A DNA stretch of 34,102 bases from an uncultured Bacteroidota bacterium (GCA_937861115.1 CALMBD010000338.1:1-34102); one strand, 5' to 3'; numbered from the stretch's first letter, positions 8,136 to 16,128 are shown. Numbers and translations: made by a program. Notes: generated by a model not told the origin, from the sequence alone.

Positions 8136-10169
8136 TTATTTCAACAAGGCCCTCACTTTTGCAAAATCCGGGTGTTGTATTCCGGCCGCTTCGAGGTCGG
8201 CGAGGTCTTTCAGAAACAGGACATTGGCGTTTTCCTGGTCTTCCGGCGCAAATTTTTTGCCCTTCCATTTTTTGAATATTTCCTCCGCCGGGCCGAACTG
8301 ATTACTGAGCAGATAGGCAAAGGCCAGGTTGGATTCTACCGCGACGTCTGAAGGTTTCATCGCCAGGGTTTTCCGGGCTGCGGCAATGGCCTTGTCGTAT
8401 TCGCCGACAAACAAGGCGTAATAGCTCAGGCTGAAGTGGTTGTCCGGATTGCCCGGGTGTTCTTTTGCTTCATACAATGCCTTGGCATAATCCCGCATCA
8501 CCCTGAAATAGGGCCGGGACATAGCATCCGGGACAGTTTCCCGGCCTTCGGAACGGCATTCCAGCGCCTTTTCATTTTCAGGATACTCCGCCAATACGGA
8601 ACGGATCCAGTCGCTGCCCTCCTGCTGTCCGGCCTCAAGCAGCAGGCAGCCGATCTGGCAGGCGTAGTCCAGCAGTTTATAATCGGATGCAAACGTCACG
8701 TTTTCAAAGGCTCTGACATAATCCTTCCAGGCATCTTCTTTTTTGCCCAGCACCTGTTTCGACACGCCGCGACGCAGGTATGCTTCTCCCGATTCAGGGT
8801 ATTTGAGCAGTAATTTGTCGTAATCGGCAATGGCCTCGCGGTATTTGCCCGTGGCCTGCAGGCAAAGACCCCGGTCGAATTGCTGCTCGAACTTGTCCGG
8901 ATCGAGCGCCTCCAGCCGGTTGTAGTCGAGGAGCGCTTCATCGTACCGTTTTAGCTGTTGTTTGGCGCCCGCCCGCAGGTCCATGGCTTCCCGGAAAGTC
9001 GGATCGGCCTTCAGTGCCTGATCGAGCGCGGCAATGGCCTTCTCATTTTCGCCGATCCAGTAATGGGTATTGCCAAGCCAGTACCATGCTTCCGCAAAAT
9101 CCGGTTGCAGTTGGGTGGATTTGGTCAGGTCCTTGATCGCAGCATCGAAGTCATTGTCGTTTCTCTTTACAATGGAGCGGACAAAATACGCTTCTGCATT
9201 TTTGTTATCGAGGCGTATCGCGTGGTTGCAATCGGCCAGTGCGGCCGAATCGCGGCCGAGTCCGAGGTAAACCTGGGCCCGGCTGGAAAAAGCCGTCGAA
9301 TTTTTGGGCCGCATGAGGATGTACGTATTGAAGTCTTCGAGAATCTCCTGAAGGTTAAAACGCGGGCGGATATCTTCCGGGCTGTAATTGTTCAATCGCC
9401 TTTTGCCGCGTTCGAGGTAAGCATCGGCGTAATCCTCCTTCATTTCGATGACCTGGTCGAGCAGTTCCATGGCCTTTTCATCGTTCTTTTCCGCTACCGC
9501 TTTATCAAACAGTTTTTTCTCGTCCGAATCCTTACTGACCTGCCCCATAGGACTCGAGGCCTGGTCGGCGAGTTCTTCAGCCTGTTTCCAGCCTACGGCC
9601 ACAGCCTCCAGGCGCGCGCGTTTGGGCGGATGCGTGGACGAGGCATTTTCGAGCGAAAAAGTGTTGATGCCTGCCTGCGCTTCATCGAGGGTGGCGCCGA
9701 GCCGGTACATAATGCCGCCCGCAAACCGGTCGGCTTCCAGTTCATATCTCCGCCTGATTTTGGGGTCTGTTTCTTCGAGGTCGTGGTTGCTGAGGTGGTG
9801 ACCGATCTCGTGTGCGAGCACGCAGTACGACGCCCACTTCGTGCGGGCGTCCTTTTTGAAGTTTTCCAGAAAACTCGTGCTGTACAGGATATAACGCTGC
9901 CGCCCGACGGTGGTGGCCAGCGCGTTGTTGCAGTCGGCCGATTTAATGATAAAGTTTTGCGGCAGCACGTTGGCCTGAAGGATCTTTGCCACAATATCCT
10001 GAGCCTCGCCGGAGGCCTCGTAGGTATAGATATCCATCAGCGTATCGCCGGAAGCGAAGTTGCAGCTGTGGGTAATGCTCATTTCTTCCTGGGCAAACAG
10101 GGGCAAGAAAAGAAATGCGAGCGCGGTTGTAATATTGAACCTGAGCATATGGCAGGGCATGTTTTTCAT
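8136..10169 (-). CDS. Secreted M48-type metallopeptidase with TPR repeats
   Basis: A 677-residue protein. MKNMPCHMLRF at 10169 is chosen over an in-frame TTG 12 nt upstream because it gives a signal peptide ending near FLPLFAQ. Residues 30-200 are a zinc metallopeptidase domain with HEIGH at 120-124 and the downstream ELEAD (143-147) that supplies the third ligand, the M48/Ste24 pattern. From about residue 220 to the C-terminus there are repeated TPR helices (YADAYLERGKRRL, AEAYFVRSIVKR, AEAWYWLGNTHYW, GEAYLRRGVSKQ). It is probably periplasmic, with the TPR part binding a partner or substrate. Its peptidase domain resembles that of the gene at 11010-12227, and the two flank a membrane protein with an EAD11-like tail. 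The substrate is unknown. Confidence 0.88.
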   Translation of the reverse strand: MKNMPCHMLRFNITTALAFLFLPLFAQEEMSITHSCNFASGDTLMDIYTYEASGEAQDIVAKILQANVLPQNFIIKSADCNNALATTVGRQRYILYSTSFLENFKKDARTKWASYCVLAHEIGHHLSNHDLEETDPKIRRRYELEADRFAGGIMYRLGATLDEAQAGINTFSLENASSTHPPKRARLEAVAVGWKQAEELADQASSPMGQVSKDSDEKKLFDKAVAEKNDEKAMELLDQVIEMKEDYADAYLERGKRRLNNYSPEDIRPRFNLQEILEDFNTYILMRPKNSTAFSSRAQVYLGLGRDSAALADCNHAIRLDNKNAEAYFVRSIVKRNDNDFDAAIKDLTKSTQLQPDFAEAWYWLGNTHYWIGENEKAIAALDQALKADPTFREAMDLRAGAKQQLKRYDEALLDYNRLEALDPDKFEQQFDRGLCLQATGKYREAIADYDKLLLKYPESGEAYLRRGVSKQVLGKKEDAWKDYVRAFENVTFASDYKLLDYACQIGCLLLEAGQQEGSDWIRSVLAEYPENEKALECRSEGRETVPDAMSRPYFRVMRDYAKALYEAKEHPGNPDNHFSLSYYALFVGEYDKAIAAARKTLAMKPSDVAVESNLAFAYLLSNQFGPAEEIFKKWKGKKFAPEDQENANVLFLKDLADLEAAGIQHPDFAKVRALLK

Positions 10170-10203
10170 GGCAGGTTGCAAGGAGGAATGGGGAATTGGG
10201 AAT

Positions 10204-10224
10204 GATGAATGATAAATGATGAAT
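10204..10224. repeat. Short GATGAAT repeat between operon genes
   Basis: Three heptamers (GATGAAT, GATAAAT, GATGAAT) fill the 66-nt gap between the membrane protein gene and the M48-TPR gene. They are preceded by an ATGGGGAATTGGGAAT segment that resembles ATGGGGAAATGGTAAAT at 10960-10976 in the next gap, so the two gaps look like copies of one composite element. Confidence 0.85.
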
Positions 10225-10235
10225 GGGGAAACCGG

Positions 10236-10955
10236 TCATAGCCGCTCCACATAACCTATTGTGGCCATCGTCAGCCGGTTCAGTTCGCGCTGAAGGGCAT
10301 CGGGGGCCATGGTATTGAGATCGCGTTGCTGTTCCCAGTTGGCGTATTGGTTCTGCAGCAGGGTGATATCGGTCGAATCGTTTTTCAGTTGGCTTGCCAG
10401 CAAATTCAGCACGGCTTTTACGCCGTTGTCGGCCGCCAGCAATTGAAACGCACTGACCTGTGCGCTGTTGCCGGCACGCTGTGCAAATTCGGCTTTTTTT
10501 GCCACATATTGCTCCATAATGGCCGTTGTGGGTCGAAACAGCGGCTCCTTGCGGAAATAAAGCAATCCGAATGCAAGCAGCAGAAAGGCCTGGAACGGCG
10601 CCAGCCATTTGTACGACAGGTCGAGGTATTCCGAAATGCTCCATTGCAGGGTAGCCATGGGCATGGCAAGCAGGGTCAGTGTTACGAGCAGGAGATAGGC
10701 CAGGGTACCGAAATACAGGGCCCGGAACGTCGCGCGCAGCAGCACCTTGGAGGGATTCTTGTTGAGCAGTACTGCAACGAACAGCAACAGCAGGGCGGGC
10801 ATGAGTTGGACAAATACCCAGGTCCAGGCCTGTCCTTCGATGTCTTCGTACTTGCCCGCCAGTGTCTGCACAAAAAACAGCAGGACGATACAGGCGGTGA
10901 AGCCCAGCCAGAGCCAGAGGAGTTTTTTTCGGGTGTCGGTGAGTAATATCAGCAT
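10236..10955 (-). CDS. Four-helix membrane protein with C-terminal EAD11-like domain
   Basis: A 239-residue protein. Four hydrophobic segments are visible at about 12-33, 43-64, 79-101 and 116-133, followed by a soluble tail. Residues about 171-239 resemble effector-associated domain 11: an L-L-A-x(6)-A-V-L-N-L-L helix, a second helix with LLQNQYANWEQQ, then a short turn and ELNRLTMATIGYVERL. The family is typically written as alternating Ala/Leu helices, a Y-x(3)-E/Q segment and an E-x-N-R-I/L-x-x-A-L helix. EADs are small adaptor domains that couple NTPase sensors to effectors in predicted bacterial conflict systems. The domain call is from memory of the pattern, not a search. The gene lies between two M48-peptidase genes, all on the minus strand with short gaps, so it may tether or recruit these enzymes at the membrane. 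Its function is unknown. Confidence 0.72.
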   Translation of the reverse strand: MLILLTDTRKKLLWLWLGFTACIVLLFFVQTLAGKYEDIEGQAWTWVFVQLMPALLLLFVAVLLNKNPSKVLLRATFRALYFGTLAYLLLVTLTLLAMPMATLQWSISEYLDLSYKWLAPFQAFLLLAFGLLYFRKEPLFRPTTAIMEQYVAKKAEFAQRAGNSAQVSAFQLLAADNGVKAVLNLLASQLKNDSTDITLLQNQYANWEQQRDLNTMAPDALQRELNRLTMATIGYVERL

Positions 10956-10983
10956 GGCGATGGGGAAATGGTAAATGAATAAT

Positions 10984-10997
10984 GATGAATGATGAAT
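10984..10997. repeat. Short GATGAAT repeat between operon genes
   Basis: Two perfect GATGAAT heptamers, flanked by the near-matches AATGAATAAT and GATGCCC. They occupy the 54-nt gap between the M48 peptidase gene (11010-12227) and the membrane protein gene. The plus-strand orientation is the same as the arrays at 1-55 and 10204-10224. Confidence 0.8.
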
Positions 10998-11009
10998 GAT
11001 GCCCTTACC

Positions 11010-12227
11010 TCAAAGCCCCAGCCCGGCTGCTATGCCGGATTTCCGGAGGTGCGTTTGGGCGTCGAAAAGCGTTGAGGGGCATTTTTGTACAGGCTTCCGG
11101 TTGCTTTCCGGCACTTCAAATTCATACACCAGCACGGTGACGCTGTATTCCGGGGTGAGGGGCGTTTTCGCGAGACTTTGCGGCAGTTTATTAAACCCCT
11201 GGCTCAGCCAGGCCGATGCCTGTGCTTTTGATACGCGTTGGGCGCCGCCTCCAAAGGGCTGGTTGGTGGCGATGAATACCAGGAGCCGGAAATAGCCTTT
11301 TTGGGGCACAACGAAGGATTTGAGGTAGTCCATTACTCCCGAGAAATTATCGCGGGCGGGGTAATCGAGCCATCGGGTGCGGTCGTTGCGCGAACTGGCG
11401 TCGGCGGCGTTGTACTGTTCGAGTTGGGTTACGAGTGCAAAACCGTTCGGCACGGAAAAATAACTGCGCTGGGAATAACCTTTGGCATCGAGGGCCATGC
11501 GCAGTTTCTGTTCGACGGCGCCAAGCGTACCCAGACCGGCCAGGGCGGTTTCCGGCAGTTCATACCGCGAGTTGCAGGCCGGCGGCGGCCAGGGGAAGCC
11601 CGGCAGCGTCAGGCCTTCGAGTTTAGGATCATTGTCAAAAGGCAGGCTGTTGATCTGCAGGGCGCGCTCTGCCCGGGTAAAACCCTCCGTGACGGCCTGA
11701 AGCCGTTCTTCAAACGTCACGCCGTAAGAAGAAGGCATTATCTTCAAAAATACCCCGATATCGGCAAGGGAAAATCCTTTTTTCGACAGCACATAACCCA
11801 TGAACTGATCGGCCTCCAGTTCTTCGCTGTTCCGCCGCTCGTCCGAAAATGTATGCGCGTTGGCATGGTGTCCGATCTCGTGCGCCAGGGCGCCGTACAC
11901 TTCAATTTCGTTGCTTCGTTCCACAAAATCGAGACTGTAAAGCAGGTACCGGTTTTCTCCGTCGAGTACAGCCGCAACATTCTCTACATTGGTCTGTATC
12001 CACTGAAAGGTGGTATCGGCCCCGCCCAGTCCGGCAATTTCCCTGATCATGGCGTCGACCTGTTCGCTGGTGGAAAAACGGTACAACTCTTCGTCCATCT
12101 GCCCGTCGGTGTAGATGCAGCGCTGTGCGGTGTGTACCTCCAGCAGTTCCTGCCCCGCGAGCGGGAGGCCGGTTGAGAGCGGGAGGACCGCTAAAAGAAA
12201 AAGCCGGAACGGGCGTCTGATTATCAT
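11010..12227 (-). CDS. Secreted M48-type metallopeptidase with an unnamed C-terminal domain
   Basis: A 405-residue protein. MIIRRPFRLFLLAVLPLS at 12227 gives a signal peptide; an upstream in-frame start would add a segment without that character. HEIGH at 116-120 and EELEAD (135-140) give the M48 zinc-site pattern. The region before the site (YLLYSLDF ... YGALAHEIGHH) resembles YILYSTSF ... YCVLAHEIGHH in the protein at 8136-10169, so the two are probably paralogues. Residues about 212-405 form a separate domain: WPPP, then ALDAKGYSQRSYFSVPNGFA, DRTRW, GYFRLLVFIAT, VLVYEFEVP and HLRKSGI. I recall this as a recurring uncharacterised C-terminal module in Bacteroidota and cyanobacteria, without a function I can name. 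It is the first gene of the putative M48/EAD11/M48/nagA transcription unit. Confidence 0.85.
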   Translation of the reverse strand: MIIRRPFRLFLLAVLPLSTGLPLAGQELLEVHTAQRCIYTDGQMDEELYRFSTSEQVDAMIREIAGLGGADTTFQWIQTNVENVAAVLDGENRYLLYSLDFVERSNEIEVYGALAHEIGHHANAHTFSDERRNSEELEADQFMGYVLSKKGFSLADIGVFLKIMPSSYGVTFEERLQAVTEGFTRAERALQINSLPFDNDPKLEGLTLPGFPWPPPACNSRYELPETALAGLGTLGAVEQKLRMALDAKGYSQRSYFSVPNGFALVTQLEQYNAADASSRNDRTRWLDYPARDNFSGVMDYLKSFVVPQKGYFRLLVFIATNQPFGGGAQRVSKAQASAWLSQGFNKLPQSLAKTPLTPEYSVTVLVYEFEVPESNRKPVQKCPSTLFDAQTHLRKSGIAAGLGL

Positions 12228-12289
12228 GGTTTTGTATTGGTGCAGAGGAAGGGTAAAGATACAAAAATACAAGTCCGGAGAATCTTTCC

Positions 12290-12297
12290 TACGTTTG
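12290..12297 (+). promoter_or_regulatory. Candidate Bacteroidota -7 box for the APC permease
   Basis: TACGTTTG matches the Bacteroidota -7 consensus TAnnTTTG exactly and lies 64 nt upstream of the permease ATG. No clear -33 TTG is seen at the expected distance. Confidence 0.4.
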
Positions 12298-12361
12298 CTT
12301 TGCCTTGCAGGGCGGCGGTGCGACTGCGCCGCGCCGGAGGCGGAAAAACATCTGAACCATC

Positions 12362-13768
12362 ATGGAAAAACAACAAGGCCAACTCATCCGCAGCCTCGGG
12401 CTCGGTGCGGCCACCATCCTCGTCGTCAGCTCGGTCATCGGATCCGGCGTGTATAAAAAAGTAGCCCCGATGTCGGCGGAATTATTGTCGCCCGACCTGG
12501 TGCTGTGGGCCTGGGTACTGGCCGGCGTCATCAGTCTCTGCGGGGCCCTGAGCAACGCCGAGATCGCAGGCATGATGGCCGATTCCGGCGGGGAATATGT
12601 TTATTTCCGGCGCATTTACGGCCGGTTTATGGCCTTTCTTTGGGGCTGGAGCACCTTTGCCGTGATCAAAACAGCAGCGGTATCTTCGATCGCCTATGTT
12701 TTTTCGCAGTCGTTCAACGCCATCATTCCCTTGCCGCATTTGCCGGAATCCATTGAGAATATCCAGATTCTGGTGTTCAAACCGTTCGAGAATGCGGGCG
12801 TCAAGGGACTGACCATCGCACTGATCCTGGCGCTGACCTACCTGAACTCCCGCGGACTTCGGGGCGCTGCAGCGCTCAGCACCTGGATCACGCGGCTGGT
12901 GATCGTGGGTTTGTCGCTGATCGTATTGTCGGGACTGCTGTTTGGCGGCGGCAGCATAGCCAATTTTCAAACGCCGTCGGTAAACTTCGTGCAGCACAAC
13001 TGGACCGACTTCACCTTTATCAAGGCTATGTTCGCGGCATTGCTTGCCGCTTTTTGGGCCTATGAAGGTTGGAATACCGTCGGTTTTCTCGGCGGCGAGA
13101 TCAAGGAGCCGCACAAAAACCTGCCGCTGGCCCTGTTTGCCGGCATGATGATCATTATCGGCGCCTACGCGCTGGTCAACTTTACCTACCTGTATGTGCT
13201 GCCCATCGACCAGATCGTAAACGCCCACCAGGCGCAGAACGAGATCGCGGCGGTTGCGGTGGTACGGCACTTTGCCGGCGACACCGGCGCCATCCTGATC
13301 TCTGTCATCATTCTCATCACTACCCTGGGCTGCACCAACGCCACTATTCTGATGCCGCCGCGCGTCTATTACGCGATGGCCAAAGACGGACTTTTCTTTC
13401 CCCGCGCAAAAGAGATCCACCCGACCTACCACACCCCGAACCCCGCGTTGTGGATGCAGGGTGTATGGGCCTGCCTCCTGGTGCTCTCCGGCAGTTTTGA
13501 CCAGTTGACCGACATGCTCATTTTCGCGGCCTTCTTTTTCTACGGCGCCACGGCTTTCGGCGTGTTTGTAATGCGGCGGCGCGAGCCGGCGGCGGAGCGC
13601 CCCTACAAGGTGTGGGGCTATCCCCTGGTGCCGGCCCTGTTCGTGCTGTTCTGTGTTGCGCTGATCATCATCACCTGCATCAACCACCCGCGCGAAGCCG
13701 TGCTTGGCATCGTATTGATGCTGACAGGCGTGCCGTTTTATTTTTGGTGGAGCAGGAAGGGCGCCTGA
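12362..13768 (+). CDS. APC superfamily amino-acid permease (LAT-like)
   Basis: A 468-residue integral membrane transporter with about 12 hydrophobic helices. The first helix carries ILVVSSVIGSGVYKK, the IGSGI/V-type substrate-binding turn of APC amino-acid transporters. The second half contains FAALLAAFWAYEGWNTVGFL followed by GEIKEPHKNLPLA, the YEGW...E-x-K-x-P-x-x-N-x-P signature seen in YfnA and LAT-type permeases. It is predicted to carry amino acids across the inner membrane by exchange or with protons; the specific substrate cannot be told. It is divergent from the M48 gene across 134 bp. The C-terminus ends with a short basic tail. Confidence 0.93.
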   Translation: MEKQQGQLIRSLGLGAATILVVSSVIGSGVYKKVAPMSAELLSPDLVLWAWVLAGVISLCGALSNAEIAGMMADSGGEYVYFRRIYGRFMAFLWGWSTFAVIKTAAVSSIAYVFSQSFNAIIPLPHLPESIENIQILVFKPFENAGVKGLTIALILALTYLNSRGLRGAAALSTWITRLVIVGLSLIVLSGLLFGGGSIANFQTPSVNFVQHNWTDFTFIKAMFAALLAAFWAYEGWNTVGFLGGEIKEPHKNLPLALFAGMMIIIGAYALVNFTYLYVLPIDQIVNAHQAQNEIAAVAVVRHFAGDTGAILISVIILITTLGCTNATILMPPRVYYAMAKDGLFFPRAKEIHPTYHTPNPALWMQGVWACLLVLSGSFDQLTDMLIFAAFFFYGATAFGVFVMRRREPAAERPYKVWGYPLVPALFVLFCVALIIITCINHPREAVLGIVLMLTGVPFYFWWSRKGA

Positions 13769-13789
13769 GCAACTGGTCCTGTTTTTTTG

Positions 13790-13797
13790 TAAATTTG
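13790..13797 (+). promoter_or_regulatory. Candidate -7 box for the retropepsin-like gene
   Basis: TAAATTTG fits TAnnTTTG and lies 16 nt upstream of the ATG at 13814, directly after a T-run. It implies a very short leader of about 12 nt. Confidence 0.5.
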
Positions 13798-13813
13798 CAA
13801 AAAATAACCGCCC

Positions 13814-14191
13814 ATGTCCGTCATCAAAATTCCGCTCCTGTACGCCGGCTCCCAAGGGGAAGGCCGGCTCTACACCCTGTTTGACAGCGGTGCAAACCTG
13901 TCGTGCATCAACCCCGATTTTGTGGAGAACCTGGAAACTCCGGTCAAACTGGGGCGCACAAGGCTCATCTCCACTGCTGCCGAGGGTCATTACATTGAAA
14001 TCACCGAAGCCATCAGGCTGGACTTTTACATCGGCGATGTGCTGCTGTCCGACGAGTTTCTCGTGGTGCCCAGCCTCAGCGAAGAAGCGATTATCGGTGC
14101 GGCGACCATGCAGAAATGGCGCATCAAACTCGACTTTGAGCATGATACGGTGCATGTCGACCCGAAAGTGGCGAAAATGCAGTTGATCTAG
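13814..14191 (+). CDS. Small retropepsin-like aspartic peptidase
   Basis: A 125-residue single-domain protein without a signal peptide, so probably cytoplasmic. FDSGANLSCI at residues 23-32 contains the catalytic D-S-G-A of retropepsin-type aspartic peptidases (D-T/S-G-A), and EEAIIGAATMQKWRIKLDF matches the second psi-loop region (hydrophobic-I-I-G-x-x-x-M/L). One chain has one catalytic Asp, so an active enzyme would need to dimerise as retroviral proteases do. No reverse transcriptase or integrase is nearby, so it is not retroviral; such stand-alone domains occur widely in bacteria. Its stop overlaps the stop of the convergent gene by four bases (CTAG). Confidence 0.8.
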   Translation: MSVIKIPLLYAGSQGEGRLYTLFDSGANLSCINPDFVENLETPVKLGRTRLISTAAEGHYIEITEAIRLDFYIGDVLLSDEFLVVPSLSEEAIIGAATMQKWRIKLDFEHDTVHVDPKVAKMQLI

Positions 14192-15399
14192 CGGTTCAGG
14201 GAATCGCGCACCATTTCCCAGCGGTTGAAAAATTCCGGCACACATTTGCCGCTCAAATCCGAGTTGGCGTTGAACAGCACACATATACCTATGTCGTCGC
14301 GGCGGTTGAGGGCGATCTCGCCCTTGTAGCCATTGACATAACCCGCATGGTAAATAATCGTGTCGTTGCCGTGTTCAAGCACACGCCAGCCAAGCGCATA
14401 GGAAGCCGCGTCGCGCCCAAGCCAGCCCGGGAAGATGCGCCGCTCCTTGCCCGTTTTGATTACAGGACGGAACACCCGGTCGAGCGTCGCGTCTGCAACG
14501 ATATCAGGCCGGTGGCCGAGCAAAACCTTGAGCCATTCGCCCATATCGGAGATGCTCGCATTGACACCGCCCGCTGCTGCGGCATTATAGTACAATTCGG
14601 AAATGGCATCGGCGCGCCAGCCAACCCCCGTCCGGAAATGCGGAAGCGTTTTATCGACGCTTTGCATGATGGAACCGAAGTCGCAGGAGGCATGCTTCAT
14701 GCCGGCCGGGCCGAATATTTTCTCCTGCAATAACTGCTGGTACGATTTGCCCGTGGCATCTTTCATCACTTCCTCGATCGCGCAAAAGGCCGCGTTCTGG
14801 TAACTGAAAAATACCCCCTCCTTGCCACTGACCGGCGCTTTCGGGAAAAAATCGGTGATGATTTTCCGAATGCTCATGCCTCGCTCGATGAGATTGGTAT
14901 AGGCGTGGTAAGGCAGGCCGGTGGTGTGCGAAAGCAGATGCCACAATTTCATCCGTTCAGCCTGCTTCGGGTCGCGCAGGATAAACTGCGGGAAATGCTT
15001 TTGTACCCGTTCGTTCCAGTCCAGAATACTGTCCTGTACCAGGATTCCCGTCAGTACCCCCGCAAAGCCTTTTGACAAGGAGCCAATCCGAAAAAGGGTA
15101 TTTTCATCGATGGGGTCGTTGCCCCCGGCAATTTTTTCGCCGTAACCGCGGATAAAAATGATCCGGTCGCCTTTCACCACAACCACAGCAGCGCCGGGGG
15201 TAGATGTGGCGACCATTTCAGCGGCAAAATACCCGTCGTAGCCATCCAGAAAATGTTGAAGGGCCGTGGCGCCTTTCCTGACCGGAGGCGATGATACGGG
15301 TGACTGGGCAGGCGCATTCGCGCAGGAGGGCAGGAGCAATACGCCGGTAACAAACGCAATGGCCAGACGCAGGAAGGGTAGTGCAGATGTAAAACTCAT
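14188..15399 (-). CDS. Lipoprotein serine hydrolase, class C beta-lactamase fold
   Basis: A 403-residue protein; MSFTSALPF at 15399 is preferred because it yields a lipoprotein signal with lipobox LPSC (Cys26). The fold is set by SLSK at 107-110 (catalytic Ser107 and Lys110 in FRIGSLSKGF), YQN in FSYQNAAF and HAG in YHAGYVNGY. It is probably an envelope-anchored esterase, peptidase or peptidoglycan-linked hydrolase; the family cannot be resolved further and resistance is not implied. It is related in architecture to the gene at 3930-5417 but shorter and without the N-terminal extension. A good promoter match lies directly upstream. Confidence 0.9.
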   Translation of the reverse strand: MSFTSALPFLRLAIAFVTGVLLLPSCANAPAQSPVSSPPVRKGATALQHFLDGYDGYFAAEMVATSTPGAAVVVVKGDRIIFIRGYGEKIAGGNDPIDENTLFRIGSLSKGFAGVLTGILVQDSILDWNERVQKHFPQFILRDPKQAERMKLWHLLSHTTGLPYHAYTNLIERGMSIRKIITDFFPKAPVSGKEGVFFSYQNAAFCAIEEVMKDATGKSYQQLLQEKIFGPAGMKHASCDFGSIMQSVDKTLPHFRTGVGWRADAISELYYNAAAAGGVNASISDMGEWLKVLLGHRPDIVADATLDRVFRPVIKTGKERRIFPGWLGRDAASYALGWRVLEHGNDTIIYHAGYVNGYKGEIALNRRDDIGICVLFNANSDLSGKCVPEFFNRWEMVRDSLNR

Positions 15400-15406
15400 G
15401 GAACGG

Positions 15407-15436
15407 CGAAGGTAATCATCATAAAAAAAATACCAA
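15407..15436 (-). promoter_or_regulatory. Candidate Bacteroidota promoter for the beta-lactamase-fold gene
   Basis: On the minus strand, TTG at 15436-15434 is followed after 19 nt by TACCTTCG at 15414-15407. This is close to the Bacteroidota TTG-N19-TAnnTTTG promoter with one change. The leader to the ATG at 15399 would be only a few nucleotides. Confidence 0.5.
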
Positions 15437-15515
15437 AACAAGACTATATCATGCCGTTACAGACGCAATCGGGGTGATTCAAGACACATGCAGGGCAATT
15501 GGTAGAAAATTAAGG

Positions 15516-15528
15516 GTGCAATTTGCAC
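15516..15528. promoter_or_regulatory. Short inverted repeat in a divergent intergenic region
   Basis: GTGCAA-T-TTGCAC is a perfect 6-bp inverted repeat in the 216-bp gap between the beta-lactamase-fold gene and the ankyrin gene. It could be an operator, but no regulator lies next to it and the match is short. Confidence 0.3.
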
Positions 15529-15615
15529 TTCAACGCATATTTAGGTTCCCCGATTGGCCCGTGCATATTTTTTCACATAAGTACCTGAACGTATATTCAA
15601 CCAACCATTTCTGTT

Positions 15616-16128
15616 ATGAACAAACGAATCACACGCAAGCAATTTCTATCCCTCGCAGCACTCGGAGGCACTTCAGTAATGCTCCTGCAACCGGTCGGAC
15701 TGACAAGCCAAAGTACTCCGGCAAAAAAGCCCAAGGGCGACCCGCTGTCCGCCGAACTGGTCAAGGAGTGGGTGACCAAGGCTCATTCCGATCCGGCTCG
15801 CGTAAAGGAACTTTTTGAACAGGAACCCCGCCTGCTCAATGCCTCCTGGGACTGGGGCGGCGGCGATTTTGAATCGGCGCTCGAAGCGGCCGGACATGTG
15901 GGCAACCGCGAGATTGCACAATTTCTGCTCGATAATGGCGCGCGAATGAACATGTTCTGTGCCGCCATGCTCGGCCGGCTCGACATCGTCAAGGCAACAC
16001 TCGATGCCTACCCCGAACTGAAATCGTCAGGCGGCCCGCACGGCCTAAAACTCAAACACCACGCGCTGAAGGGCGGCGAACAGGCCTTGCCCGTCCTGGA
16101 ATACCTCGAAAGTATCGGCGCCTCTTAA
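15616..16128 (+). CDS. Exported ankyrin-repeat protein
   Basis: A 170-residue protein. The N-terminus (MNKRITRKQFLSLAALGGTS) resembles a Tat-like or plain signal sequence: basic residues followed by a weakly hydrophobic stretch. Residues about 80-140 contain ankyrin-type helices (SALEAAGHVGNREIAQFLLDNGA, then MFCAAMLGRLDIVKATLDAYPEL), so the protein probably binds another protein. No enzymatic motif is visible. It lies 17 nt upstream of the SUMF1-fold gene on the same strand, so the two are probably co-transcribed. Confidence 0.8.
   Translation: MNKRITRKQFLSLAALGGTSVMLLQPVGLTSQSTPAKKPKGDPLSAELVKEWVTKAHSDPARVKELFEQEPRLLNASWDWGGGDFESALEAAGHVGNREIAQFLLDNGARMNMFCAAMLGRLDIVKATLDAYPELKSSGGPHGLKLKHHALKGGEQALPVLEYLESIGAS

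Noticed and set aside
8958..10205. 415-codon open frame on the plus strand
   Set aside because: Antisense to the M48-TPR gene, with no signal peptide or family motif.
13814..14191. Retroviral or retron protease
   Set aside because: No reverse transcriptase, integrase or msr/msd-like structure is nearby; the gene is a stand-alone bacterial domain.
12482..14284. 600-codon open frame on the minus strand
   Set aside because: It is antisense to the APC permease and the retropepsin-like gene, which have clear family motifs. Its own translation shows no domain; long shadow frames are common at this GC content.
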